DNA from: Bicyclus anynana
Taxonomy: Eukaryota; Arthropoda; Insecta; Lepidoptera; Nymphalidae
Reading direction: 5' to 3'
DNA: 64,000 bases
Assembly: GCF_947172395.1 (NCBI RefSeq)
Contig: NC_069104.1
Coordinates: 3,995,355 to 4,059,354 of the forward strand
In this document: positions 57,801-63,491 of the stretch, piece after piece
How positions within the stretch are numbered: position 1 is the stretch's first letter
Layout: each line of letters opens with the position of its first letter
Made by a program: the position numbers and the translations under genes
Notes under the pieces: generated by a model
Seen by the model: the letters and a program-made list of their open reading frames with translations, nothing else
Database searches by the model: none
Told to the model about the DNA's origin: nothing

Positions 57801-59276
57801 TTACTAAAAAAATAAAATGCGGATTCTATTAGATTAGCGTCTAGTAATTTCTTTTTACTTATTCGGCAGACCTACATATTGAGCAATTCAAACATGACAG
57901 CCCCGATGTACCGTAAGTAGGTTTTGAACTTTTATTTTCAAATCTTAAATCCCGAGATCCCTGCCAAATTTTGACTATGATATCTGGATTACAAAGTCCA
58001 AGTTGCCTACCATAGTTACTGTGAGCTAAAAAACACCCAGGCTTTTAGACCAAATCCATACTAATATTTGAAAGTAAATCTGTGTCTGACGGTTAAAAAT
58101 CTAAAAAATAAAATTTACCAAGTTATATCAGTGAAATCGATCGGTTAAATATAAAACAAGGATTTAGAAAAATTCACCCCTAAGAGGTTAAAAAGGGGTT
58201 GAATTTTTATACCAAAGTCTTTAATTTTTAAATTGGTACATTGACTATCGTTAGAATGTGTAATATTATGGGGATGAACTAGGGGATGACTAGTCAATAA
58301 AAAAATGAAAAAAAAAATCTCACGCACCTTTAGACGGTACTTTCTTAGGCGATACCACAGTGCCGTTGAGTTTGCTAGTGATCTTGACCATAGAGTTGTG
58401 TTCTACATCGTTGTGTGCGGTCACAGACGCAATCTTCTCAGTGCTGAGCCCGTTGTCTATGACGCCGTGCGCGTCTGTCTCCATGTGCCATTGCTCTGTG
58501 TACCCTTCGGGGGACGGCGATCTGCTGAGTGCACTGGAATGCACAGTTTATATTGATAACTACGAGCAAGTTTGACGGGTTCCGTGGCGCAGTGGATTTA
58601 CAAGACCATGGTCCTGGGTTCGATCCGATTGAGGTTTTCTTAATTGGCCCAGGTCTGGCTGGTGGGAGGCTTTGTCCGTATTCACCCTACCGGCAAAGGT
58701 GTACTGCCAAGCGATTTAGCGTTCCAGTACGATATCGTGTAAAAACCAAAAGGGTTGTCATCTTTCATCTTCCTCCTAACAAGTTAGCCCGCAACCATCT
58801 TAGATTGTATCATCAACATTGTTTAGAAGCCCTTGACATTTGAAGTTAAGGGCTTCTAAATAATCTGTACTAATATTATAAAGCTAATAAAGTTAAAATA
58901 ATTATAAAGTTTATTTGCTTAAACGCGCTAATCTCAGGAACTACTGGTCCGATTTGAAAAATTCTTTCAGTGTTAGATAGCCCATTTATCGAGGAAGGCT
59001 ATAGGCTATATATTATCCCCGTATTCCTACGGGAACGGGAACCACGCGGGTGAAACCGCGCAGCTACAGCTAGTAAAGAAATGCTATATAAACTCACGTG
59101 TCAACTTCCACGTCGCGCACCTCCACCTTGCCGTTGGTCTTCATTTTGACGGGCTTTTTCGTCTTCGCCTTCTTCTTGGCGACGGGCTTCTTGTTGCCGG
59201 GCACCGCCGTCACCGAGCTGACGGGCAGCGCCGGGCTCACCGCCGGCCGCGTCGGCGTGTGGGTGTCTTGACGAGG
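36683..59276 (-). CDS. TTLL4: Tubulin polyglutamylase TTLL4-like (12 exons, 5' incomplete)
   Basis: An ATP-dependent tubulin tyrosine ligase-like enzyme that adds glutamate side chains to tubulin tails; vertebrate TTLL4 prefers to initiate chains on beta-tubulin and also acts on nucleosome assembly proteins (established for the family). Exons on the minus strand: 59276-59098, 58533-58328, 56320-56072, 54919-54645, 53744-53537, 52504-52378, 51440-51221, 50369-50220, 49417-49319, 49000-48793, 47746-47679 and 36853-36683. All have AG/GT borders and phases that join into 719 residues with no internal stop. Residues 1-128 are a basic, low-complexity N-terminal part; the TTL core is about 185-505. 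Motifs: HFPGTFQIGRKDRLW (240-254), KPPASARGTGI (302-312), YLINGSKFDLR (337-347), LTNYS (389-393), ELFGIDVLLDEDLKPWLLE (470-488) and VNISPS (489-494), including metal-binding E488 and N490. A start codon exon was not found, so upstream exons probably lie beyond 64000. Confidence 0.93.
36854..37000. repeat. G-rich minisatellite in a GC island
   Basis: A 23-base unit (GGCGGGGCGGGGGGAGGGAC GCG) is repeated nearly three times at 36909-36975, immediately upstream of the terminal exon's acceptor. The G-runs could form quadruplexes; in the transcript the same tract is C-rich. Confidence 0.85.
37108..37312. mobile_element. MITE family M1 copy
   Basis: The ends TTAAGATACGCAACAAGGAA ATATCTC and ACGAGATATGTTGTTTACGC ACGCTAGG are imperfect inverted repeats, with the family core CTATAGGTCGACAATTTGTC. 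Relatives are at 43690, 49860, 59930 and 63314. Confidence 0.6.
37313..38339. other. TTLL4 intron 11, no gene seen
   Basis: A segment at about 37880-38110 (TCGACCGCTGTATTAAAAC, GCGTGGACAACGTCACGCTG, TTGTGCAATATTGTAATATT) has the look of an LTR, with a promoter-like start and T-rich end. Borders and a partner LTR were not found, so it is not annotated as one. Confidence 0.3.
38340..38580 (+). repeat. Dispersed repeat, first of two
   Basis: Shared with 39590-39810: AAAATCACAACGAG, AATTTGACATTTCGTAACGC TAGATTGTCTATGAA and TTTATT-CAC blocks. Divergence is considerable. Unidentified element. Confidence 0.5.
39590..39810 (+). repeat. Dispersed repeat, second of two
   Basis: Diverged partner of 38340-38580 in the same orientation, ending TTCGTAATGCTAGATTGTCT ATGAATTG. 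Confidence 0.5.
40114..40431. mobile_element. Foldback element (CAACCGACTTCAAAAT ends)
   Basis: The left arm ATATATACAACCGACTTCAA AAT...AACGTACCCACGAAATTAAA AAAGGGAAA and the right arm TTTCCCTTTTTAGTTTCGTG GGTACGTTAACATTTTGAAG TCGGTTGTAT are inverted over about 75 bases. Same end motif as 6673 and 10429. Confidence 0.75.
40432..41399. other. AT-rich TTLL4 intron, nothing seen
   Basis: No supported gene. GCAAATAATGTCGC-type sequence at 41380-41400 is the inverse of 39995-40020 (GCGACATTATTTCCGCATAC), suggesting one more large, diverged inverted repeat. Confidence 0.35.
41400..41555 (+). mobile_element. LINE 3' end with (ATT)n tail
   Basis: TTGTAATTTATGTACTTGGA AATAAAGGCTATATTATTATT is a typical 3' UTR end with a TTA repeat tail. 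It is followed by a SINE A fragment on the minus strand at 41617-41660. Confidence 0.6.
42219..42530 (+). mobile_element. SINE family C copy
   Basis: The tRNA-like head GACGGCCGCGTGGCGCAGTG GGTAGTGACCC has a B box GTGGGTTCGATTCCCAC. Then GAAAATATTTGTGTGA, AACTATCTTAGCACCCATAA and TGTGTATTGTTTAAGTATAT, with an ATA tail. The second copy is at 53249. Confidence 0.85.
42585..42640 (-). mobile_element. SINE family A fragment
   Basis: CACCGTTTGTGACACGTGAT ATTTAATTTCTTAAAATGCA only. Confidence 0.65.
42641..43368. other. AT-rich TTLL4 intron, nothing seen
   Basis: The block at 42640-42800 (GATATCTACTTGATATCGTT, GCCCGCCGTTAACTTCTCAA CCC) repeats 41690-41835 with few changes. This direct repeat of about 150 bases has no known family. 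Confidence 0.5.
43369..43598 (+). mobile_element. LEP1-like Helitron
   Basis: Starts TCTACTAATATTATAAACAC and ends GACAAAGTCGCGAGCGTCCG CTAG before T. Confidence 0.8.
43690..43848. mobile_element. MITE family M1 copy, diverged
   Basis: GCCACTATTGGTCGACAATT and terminal CTAAAATTCGCTCC / GTGACGCGTGCTTGGCG correspond to the M1 pattern. Confidence 0.45.
43849..45099. other. AT-rich TTLL4 intron, nothing seen
   Basis: No supported gene or repeat boundary. Confidence 0.35.
45100..45292 (+). mobile_element. Poly(A)-tailed retroposon 3' end
   Basis: A mixed-composition segment ends GGTCTCAATAAACACGCCAC followed by a long A-run. The AATAAA-then-A pattern indicates a retroposed 3' end (LINE or processed transcript). 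Source not identified. Confidence 0.5.
45293..47282. other. AT-rich TTLL4 intron, nothing seen
   Basis: Long AT-rich interval without any supported gene, tRNA or recognised element. Confidence 0.35.
47283..47551 (+). repeat. Dispersed repeat, second of two
   Basis: Same orientation as 12198-12466, with shared blocks and T-rich end. An inserted GC-rich patch (GCGGGCGCGCATGCCGCGGC) distinguishes this copy. Confidence 0.65.
47679..47746 (-). CDS. TTLL4: TTLL4 exon 11
   Basis: Acceptor TTTGTGTTTCAG, donor GTAACTAT. Encodes (G)VELLRNLCDIGYHLEVPPVP LK and leaves phase 0. A MITE-like element begins about 55 bases upstream of the acceptor. Confidence 0.9.
47801..47960. mobile_element. Inverted-repeat element upstream of exon 11
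   Basis: CGTACGTATCGAACGCATCG CATCAAAC and the complement of GTTTAATGCGATGCGTCCGA TACATACAATGCG are terminal inverted repeats. The interior has CGGATCATAGTATTCTTTG, also found at 16930. Confidence 0.7.
48330..48790 (-). pseudogene. Tandem array of decayed TTLL4 exon 10 copies
   Basis: Three copies of the last part of exon 10, each with a little of its following intron, are stacked directly 3' of the real exon on the minus strand. The nearest (48622-48757) keeps TCCCAGGCATCAAAC, GGGCCGGCCAGATAGCCCAG ATACTTGTGGGAGTGC and a GTGAGTC donor, but has in-frame stops. The second (about 48427-48578) has lost the donor. The third (about 48345-48425) has an internal deletion. Unit length is about 160-170 bases. 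All are non-coding decoys. Confidence 0.85.
48793..49000 (-). CDS. TTLL4: TTLL4 exon 10
   Basis: Acceptor TTATTATTACAG, donor GTGAGTCT. Encodes YLRDILSTLTPDDVRHLIQA EDEL...GPMERVFP...YLGYLAGPRYYNRLFDAWES RY, the conserved region after the catalytic core in TTLL4. This is the source of the decayed copies at 48330-48790 and 49823-50095. Confidence 0.95.
49319..49417 (-). CDS. TTLL4: TTLL4 exon 9
   Basis: Acceptor AAATGTTTCAG, donor GTGAGTTC. Exactly 33 codons: AGLPYDSRLYTVYLSKEERD KHIIYTNMDDRDM. Symmetric phase 0. Confidence 0.9.
49823..50095 (-). pseudogene. TTLL4 exon 10 fragment split by a MITE
   Basis: AGTACTGCGGACCGGCCA...AAAGCCCAG (49830-49858) and CAGATGCTTGTGGAAGTGCT CCGCGAGGAAAACCCGCTCC ATC (50049-50091) are consecutive pieces of exon 10. 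They are separated by an M1 MITE. They lie in the intron between exons 8 and 9, upstream of the real exon 10. Confidence 0.8.
49860..50047. mobile_element. MITE family M1 copy inside an exon fragment
   Basis: TGACCCTAGCATGCGAC at the left and the complement of GTCGCATGTTGGCACTA at the right are terminal inverted repeats. The core CGCTGCTATTGGTTGAAATT is the M1 signature. Confidence 0.75.
50114..50198 (-). mobile_element. SINE family E head fragment
   Basis: TAGCGGGCGGGGATCGAACC ACAACTCTCCGTGATGAGTT CGACTCCTTTACCGCTAAGC is a reversed tRNA-like head. It sits 22 bases beyond the donor of exon 8. Confidence 0.7.
50220..50369 (-). CDS. TTLL4: TTLL4 exon 8
   Basis: Acceptor TTTGTTGTCAG, donor GTAACATG. 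Encodes VNISPSLHSASPLDIHVKGP...VPVKTNIDVLSKEKPTKL. VNISPS completes the active site. Confidence 0.96.
50455..50560 (+). mobile_element. LINE 3' end (GGAAGAAATCG...AATAAAGAATAT type)
   Basis: CTGGAAGAAATCGTTATGCA GCGATAAGGCCGCC and a long TG-rich stretch end in GTGTACAAATAAAGAATATA AATAAATAAATA. This is a widespread lepidopteran LINE terminus (recalled). Confidence 0.75.
51221..51440 (-). CDS. TTLL4: TTLL4 exon 7
   Basis: Acceptor TTTCTTCCAG, donor GTACGTAA. Encodes TLQTLFQYLKTEQNVDTDAL, IKDLVIKTIISGEASISSL and ELFGIDVLLDEDLKPWLLE. It ends with the metal-binding Glu. Confidence 0.97.
51640..51910. mobile_element. Joined fragments of two LINEs
   Basis: Plus strand 51660-51775 reads MGIFKSRVNRHLLGKRHQAP SG, a non-LTR ORF tail pattern. 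From about 51784 the sequence is a minus-strand RTE C-terminal fragment (ACAGCGCTTTTCGC...CATCCCAACACCTTGGGACC CC). Both are dead. Confidence 0.6.
52378..52504 (-). CDS. TTLL4: TTLL4 exon 6
   Basis: Acceptor TTGTTTTTCAG, donor GTAACATA. Encodes VKYNDELTSLNDRYMHLTNY SINRLSKNYTPNEDFAACEG HK. LTNYS is a TTL-family signature. Confidence 0.96.
52781..53086 (+). mobile_element. SINE family B copy
   Basis: Nearly intact: GACGGCCTCCGTGGCGCAGT GG, GGGTTCGATCCCCGGCTGGG, and A-run after AATTTGTAAAGAAT. A short internal deletion after GGGAGGCTTAGG. Lies in the intron between exons 5 and 6 of TTLL4. Confidence 0.92.
53249..53531 (+). mobile_element. SINE family C copy abutting the exon 5 donor
   Basis: Starts GACGGCCGCGTGGCGCAGTG GG and ends GTTTAAGTATATTTATTTAT TTATTATTTA. 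The tail ends about 4 bases from the GT of the exon 5 donor (53535-53536), so the intron begins inside the element on the opposite strand. Confidence 0.88.
53537..53744 (-). CDS. TTLL4: TTLL4 exon 5
   Basis: Acceptor TTCATTCCAG, donor GTGAGTAA. Encodes PASARGTGIKVVSRW, PVVVQRYVSKPYLINGSKFD and LRLYVLVTSMHPLRIYLYKD, the ATP-grasp heart. The donor's downstream bases run straight into the tail of a SINE C at 53249-53531. Confidence 0.97.
53748..54150 (+). repeat. Duplicated exon 5 acceptor flank and AT tandem
   Basis: GAACGAAAAAATTAACTTTG CACACTAGTTGAATAATGTT AC (53752-53793) recurs at 54010-54052 with few changes, including the GCTGGAA/GCTAGAA exon-edge sequence. At 54082-54150 a 35-37-base AT-rich palindromic unit (AATTTAAAATAAACTTATTT...) is repeated twice. 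Confidence 0.75.
54188..54499 (+). mobile_element. SINE family A copy
   Basis: GACGTGATAGCCCGTGGATA TGACC head, TATCACGTGTCTCAAACGGT body, GATGATGATGATAGTGATGA tail. The tail runs directly into the exon 4 pseudo-copy. Confidence 0.88.
54500..54603 (-). pseudogene. Partial copy of TTLL4 exon 4
   Basis: The minus strand reads TFQIGRKDRLRNHQRLGNKY then RVNEFGIMSKT, a diverged but still open version of residues 244-276 of the real exon with one codon deleted. It lacks an acceptor and most of the exon. It ends at GAAAGGT, 41 bases before the real donor. Confidence 0.85.
54645..54919 (-). CDS. TTLL4: TTLL4 exon 4
   Basis: Acceptor TTCTTCACCAG, donor GTATGTAT. Encodes WIGIWGKHMKS, HFPGTFQIGRKDRLWRNLQK, EFGIMPKTYVLP and WIIKP, conserved in TTLL4/5-type enzymes. 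A decayed partial copy lies 42 bases beyond the donor (54500-54603). Confidence 0.96.
55048..55418 (+). mobile_element. SINE E interrupted by a truncated SINE B
   Basis: The E head CCTCAATAGCTCAACGG...AGTTCGATCCCCGCACCGCT runs to GGAGGGAAATGGGAATTTTGG. A 5'-truncated SINE B (55193-55408, starting TGGCTGGTGGGAGGCTTCGG and ending in an A-run) follows, then the E tail TTGGTCATACTAG. TTGG at both borders may be the target duplication. Confidence 0.8.
55419..56071. other. TTLL4 intron between exons 3 and 4
   Basis: Contains AGGACACGAGCCGTAAGGCG AGGCCGGC and TTTAGCCCCGC repeats typical of a non-autonomous element, without clear borders. No gene. Confidence 0.35.
56072..56320 (-). CDS. TTLL4: TTLL4 exon 3
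   Basis: Acceptor TTTTTTTTTTCAG, donor GTATTAAT. Encodes ...CLRPSLFPRVPPYLKFLG, PIQKHLKWKLTTITPIVVKK and TLINSGFRLM, the entry to the TTL core. The alternative frames over this exon are not used, because only this one matches the family. Confidence 0.92.
56330..56984. other. TTLL4 intron between exons 2 and 3
   Basis: AT-rich, no supported feature. Confidence 0.35.
56985..57295. mobile_element. Second copy of the 8660 MITE-like element
   Basis: GATATTTTATACTATAGATG, TAATCCGAATTTAGCTAC, AATAACTTTCGTTGTTC and GAAATTAAGACAATTAGCC blocks are shared with 8660-9337, without the SINE found there. Confidence 0.65.
57296..58320. other. TTLL4 intron between exons 2 and 3, remainder
   Basis: Overlapping open frames at 57463-57762 are AT-driven on both strands and have no recognisable domain. 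Nothing annotated. Confidence 0.35.
58328..58533 (-). CDS. TTLL4: TTLL4 exon 2
   Basis: Acceptor TGCATTCCAG, donor GTGCGTGA (non-consensus at +3/+4). Encodes ALSRSPSPEGYTEQWHMETD...SKLNGTVVSPKKVPSK, a hydrophilic linker. Phases fit exons 1 and 3. Confidence 0.85.
58574..58821 (+). mobile_element. SINE family B copy near exon 2 acceptor
   Basis: GACGGGTTCCGTGGCGCAGT GG, GGGTTCGATCCGATTGAGG (part of the B-box region deleted), body as in other copies. It starts 41 bases upstream of the exon 2 acceptor edge. Confidence 0.85.
58822..58860. repeat. Perfect 13-bp inverted repeat
   Basis: TTTAGAAGCCCTT and its complement flank a 13-base loop. It joins the SINE B end to the Helitron start. Confidence 0.7.
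58864..59074 (+). mobile_element. LEP1-like Helitron in TTLL4 intron
   Basis: Starts TCTGTACTAATATTATAAAG and ends ACGCGGGTGAAACCGCGCAG CTACAGCTAG before T. It ends 24 bases from the exon 1 donor edge. Closely related to 35180-35370. Confidence 0.85.
59098..59276 (-). CDS. TTLL4: TTLL4 exon 1 of the window
   Basis: Acceptor TGTACCCCAG, donor GTGAGTTT. Encodes PRQDTHTPTRPAVSPALP... and a Lys-rich tract (KKPVAKKKAKTKKPVK). Phase 0 in, phase 2 out. The codon-third-position GC is much higher than its surroundings. A SINE begins 25 bases upstream (59301), leaving a short, pyrimidine-poor acceptor region. Confidence 0.75.
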
Positions 59277-59300
59277 CTGGGGTACATCATCATCGTCAAC

Positions 59301-59600
59301 AAGTTTCACGTGATAGCCCAGGGGATATGACCTCTGCCGCCGATTCCGGAGGGTGTTGGTTCGAATACGATCCGGGGCATGCACCTCTGACTTATCAGTT
59401 GTGCGCATTTTAAGAAATTAAATATCACGTGTCTCAAACGGTGAAGGAAAACATCGTGAGGAAACCTGCATACCAGAGAATTTTCTTAATTCTCTGCGTG
59501 TGTGAAGTCTGCCAATGCGCATTGGGCTAGCGTATTAGCCTAACACTTCTCGTTCTGAGAGGAGACTCGAATATAAGTTGATAATGATGATGAAGTTTCA
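59301..59600 (+). mobile_element. SINE family A copy with 8-bp TSD, next to exon 1
   Basis: AAGTTTCA occurs at 59301-59308 and 59593-59600 around a near full-length copy (CGTGATAGCCCAGGGGATAT head, GATAATGATGATG tail). It lies 25 bases from the exon 1 acceptor edge. Confidence 0.88.
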
Positions 59601-59765
59601 TTATCATCATTAACAGGCAATGGACGTCCACTACTGGACATAGGCTCTTGCATGTACTTCCAAACACGTCTCGAACCGCTAAAATTAAGCTGGTTGCAGG
59701 GCAGCTTGATCAACACTGCGCTTTCCGCTGCAGGGTCGCCATTCCAACACAGACCCCATCGTTAA
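59601..59765 (-). mobile_element. RTE LINE 3' end fragment, diverged
   Basis: TTATCATCATTAACAGGCAA TGGACGTCCACTACTGGACA TAGGCTC is the reversed RTE 3' end. CACTGCGCTTTCC...AGGGTCGCCATTCCAACAC follows after a rearranged middle. Confidence 0.7.
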
Positions 59766-59929
59766 TTATTAACCTCGTTATTGAATTGCGTGGTACATTA
59801 TCTCGTTCCGACGCTCTGAAATTTTAATTTCCTGGTAACTCAGTAAGCTACCAGAATCAAGATTTTTCGTAAATAAAAAAGTTGATCGTCTATTAGCTTA
59901 TTAGCTTATTTTTAGGATCCACTAGACCT

Positions 59930-60100
59930 TTACATGTCAACGACATATCTCTTGCAGAGAAAAATGCATTATTGCCGACCAATAGCGAAACACAACAAAA
60001 TAGGAAATATCGCTGTCTCTTTCTTGTGCTGCTGCTATTACTCCACAATACTCGCAGTCTTTTTGTTTTCACAAGATAATATCTTTTGGCTTTCATCTTA
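59930..60100. mobile_element. MITE family M1 copy
   Basis: TTACATGTCAACGACATATC TCTTGCAGAG and the complement of the right end (GATATTATCTTGTGAAAACA) are inverted. The core GACCAATAGCG is the family signature. Confidence 0.55.
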
Positions 60101-61456
60101 TGCCTATTTATGAGGCAAAAGATATTTATTTGACTTTGATTTTTATGAAGATACTCTGCCTTTTTGCGATGTTGGCTGGTTTAAAGCAGCGTATATCGTT
60201 AAAATGTAAGTAAACAATATGCGTTATATTAAACAAATTGGTTTTGATTGTACACGCCATTCCAATATAAATTTAAACCAAATGACACTAAATTATAAAA
60301 GTTTAAAAGATCAAAATTTAGTTACTAAATAACTTCGATACTTTGTTATAAAACGTGTAAATTAAATATAAACATTATAATAAATTCAAATATCTTAATA
60401 TAACATAGAAGACAAAATATCGCAAACAAAAATTATAAGTACCTACTTATAAATATACCTACTGACAGGTAGGTATAGGTAGCAGTCTTTACAATCAAAT
60501 AAAACAGAAAAAAAAAACATAATCTTAGCATTCAAACTTGGGTCAACATCACATCATAAAGTGTGAAAAAAAAACATACCGAACCACTTAATAACCTCCT
60601 CCTTTCTGAAATCGGTTAATAAAACAAAACAATACCACAATTTTAAACTAAAACAAACTCAAGACAAAATCACTATAAACTGTAAAAAAAAAATATAATA
60701 GAACAAAAACCTGTCGCCACTTAACATCAAGTGTTAAATGACAGCCAGGAATAGATAGGAGCCAGCCAGCACAGAAAAAAAAAACACAGAACAAATTACC
60801 CAAGCAACGGAGTTCCAAAATATAGCCGTTTTTTGGCAACCATCACTGACACTGGAGTATAAGTTAAATCACTGCACAATCAAAATTATTTCGCAAATTC
60901 TCACACTGCAAAAAATGCACTGTATTTTTTAGAGCAACGAAAAACGTGTCAAGGTTTTGTGATATCTGGATCGCAACTGAATTAAATAATAAATGAAACT
61001 CTCAATTGGAAAACTGTTTATTTTTGAATCACTAAAACGATTAAACGAATTAGTCATTTAGAACTTCCAAATACAGATATGTCTCTATCATTGTCAGATT
61101 TGGACTATTAACATAGTTGAGGTAAAAATTTAAAAAAAAAATTATATAAAAAGGCCGATCTAGACCAGCACAATAGATCGATTAGGCGCCGAAACGCTAA
61201 AAGTGCCGGTATTAATGCTCCGTATTGACATTTCGCACAATTGGCATAACGCCCGATCTCGTGAATCGTCGCTATAATATCACTCGCAGGAGAGTGATGC
61301 TATTAAACACGTTACAAGATGACGTGGAAATAAACGGGAAAAAGATAGAACGCGAAATATAGATCGATCATCAGGTTTTTATTTAGGCACCAGAGGTCGC
61401 CCAGGACTTCATCTGCGTTGCTGGGTCATTGTATCTTGAAAACACTTTTGAAAAAC
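60101..61456. other. AT-rich stretch upstream of TTLL4 exon 1
   Basis: Probably TTLL4 5' intron. No coding exon with a phase-0 donor was found. GATCGATTAGGCGCCGAAAC and CACTCGCAGGAGAGTGATGC at 61178-61295 are of higher complexity but unassigned. Confidence 0.35.
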
Positions 61457-61706
61457 CCATATTCAGCTCACTATTGAGCACGAATCTTCTCAGAATGAGA
61501 GGGGACTGGCCCAGTGCGGATTGGCAGACTACACACACGTAGAGAATCAAGAAAATTCTCAGGAATGCATGGTTTCTTCAACGTGAAACAAGTGATCTTA
61601 AAATGCACATAACTGAAAAGTTGGAGGTGCATGCCCCGGATCGGATTCAAACCTAAGCCATCCGGATTCGAAGGCAGAGCTCATATCGACTGGGCTATCA
61701 CGTCTT
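61457..61706 (-). mobile_element. SINE family A copy
   Basis: Reversed copy: CATATTCAGCTCACTATTGA tail side, TCTCAGAATGAGAGGGGACT, then CTGGGCTATCACG head at the right. Internal deletions. Confidence 0.8.
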
Positions 61707-62332
61707 TGTATTTAGTCCCCTACTATTTGTTTGAAACAGATACTATAAACGCATTTCTCAGTAGTATACAGGGTGTCTAACGCACAATGTTAGCACATCA
61801 CCAAATAATCTAAAACCAATTTGAATAGTTTTGAAAAAATCCTTAGGGTGCCCAGTTATATATTTATCGGATTTTTAATTTTTTTTTATCTTGAATCAGA
61901 TTTTTCAATGTTGCAGCTGATGTAGTTAAGATTTTAATGATCTAATTTAATGTTAAACATTACGAATTAAATTACCAAAGAAGGCATGTCATGGAAGGCA
62001 AAGTGAGTGTACCAATTACACATTCTTAGACAATCTCCTGGAATCCTCGTCTATAAACCGAATGTATCATATTTTAGTGATGAATTGAGATTATTATAAG
62101 ACCAATGACGTATAGACGGCGAATGACGAATCGCAAGCCGTCAACGTGACGTCACACGTCAAGCCGTAACTCTCCGTCCGTCACGAGACAAGAATTCATA
62201 CGCCGTCGAATATTGTTCTCGCACTAGGTCATCTATTTTTGGTGAATTTCGTCGTTATGCGATATATTTGTAACTAATATGAGACTAATCATAGTATATT
62301 CAGACACGTGCAAGAATGTGAATTATAAAGAA
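61707..62332. other. Stretch without a recognised gene
   Basis: TACAGGGTGTCTAACGCAC and AGGGTGCCCAGTTATATA suggest a transposon edge. No gene. Confidence 0.35.
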
Positions 62333-62655
62333 CTGGCGGACGCCCGCGACTTCGTCTGCGTGGAATTCAGTTTTTCACAAATCCCGCGGGAACCATAATT
62401 TTTCCGGGATAAAAGTATCCATAACCATTCGAAATTTCAGCTAAATCGCTTCAGTAGTAGCGGCGTTAAAGAGTAACAAACATCCATACAAACTTTCGCG
62501 TTTATAATATTAGTAGGACTATAGCCAACGCCCCGCGGTTTCACCCGTATAGTACCCATTCCTGTGGGGATTCGGGAATAAAAGTTAGCCTATGTTACCC
62601 GCTAATAAAGCAGCTTTCTTTTAGAGAAAGAATTTTTCAAAACGATCCAATAGTT
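62333..62655 (-). mobile_element. Two LEP1-like Helitrons in tandem, minus orientation
   Basis: First copy 62333-62518 (CTGGCGGACGCCCGCGACTT ... TTTATAATATTAGTAGGAC). A second, of the other subfamily, starts at 62521 (ATAGCCAACGCCCCGCGGTT TCACCCG) and fades near 62655. Confidence 0.75.
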
Positions 62656-62981
62656 TCATAGACAGTGCAAACAATTAAATCTTTCCTCGTTTAATATCAA
62701 TATCTAAGATATGTTAAAACTTAAGACACGACAATGTTGCTAATTCCGTTTTGCATTCTCTGGATAGGTACTAAAATAAACGGAAAGTTAAACTAAGAAT
62801 GAAAATTTAAGGAGATTATCTTTTATAGACATTAAAGAATAATTTGTGTTTTAATCAAAATTATTTTGAAAGTTTTGACTTCTAAAAGTATTTTAAACGT
62901 TAAAAGTTACACATGAAATTGGCTAAAAAATAAAGTAGAGTGCCAAAAAATAATATATTTTTTAAATATCTACTAGTTCGT

Positions 62982-63072
62982 GCGCTATCGCATGGTGCGG
63001 GTGACAGTTGATAATAATAGTGCGTATTACGAACGTCATAAGGCAACTGTCACCCGCACCATGTTTCAGCGC
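62982..63072. mobile_element. Snap-back MITE, perfect 20-bp inner arms
   Basis: CATGGTGCGGGTGACAGTTG (62991-63010) is exactly complementary to 63044-63063, and GCGCT extends the pairing outside. Its motif is shared with 31792-31925. Confidence 0.8.
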
Positions 63073-63313
63073 ACATAGTATAACTCAATTAGCAGCAACG
63101 TCAACGAGTCAAAAATGAACGTAAATCGGATATCGGATAATCCGTCGATAAATAAACCTAATTAACGATAAAGACTTGTGACCTAACGATAAGCCTAGAT
63201 AACTACGATTAGGGATTGTAGCGAAAACTGAGATTTTCTGGATTGATCTCCAACCCTTTTATTCGCTTTTTTAATCTGAATTATTTGATGTAGCCATTAT
63301 GAGAACATTAGGC
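63073..63313. other. Stretch without a recognised gene
   Basis: Nothing supported. Confidence 0.35.
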
Positions 63314-63491
63314 CTAGCTTGCAACCAACGACATATCAGGTGTAGAGGTGTAGAGAACGAAAGAGTCGGGACTGAAAATTTAAAAGATATAATAAGAGAA
63401 AGATTAAATTATATTTCCGGTTACGCCGCTATTGGTTGATATTTGTCTATTTCTCTTCACAAGATACGTCGTTGGCCTCATGTTAAGCATA
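63314..63491. mobile_element. MITE family M1 copy
   Basis: CTAGCTTGCAACCAACGACA TATC at the left and the complement of GATACGTCGTTGGCCTCATG at the right are inverted. The core CGCCGCTATTGGTTGATATT is the clearest version of the family. Confidence 0.7.
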
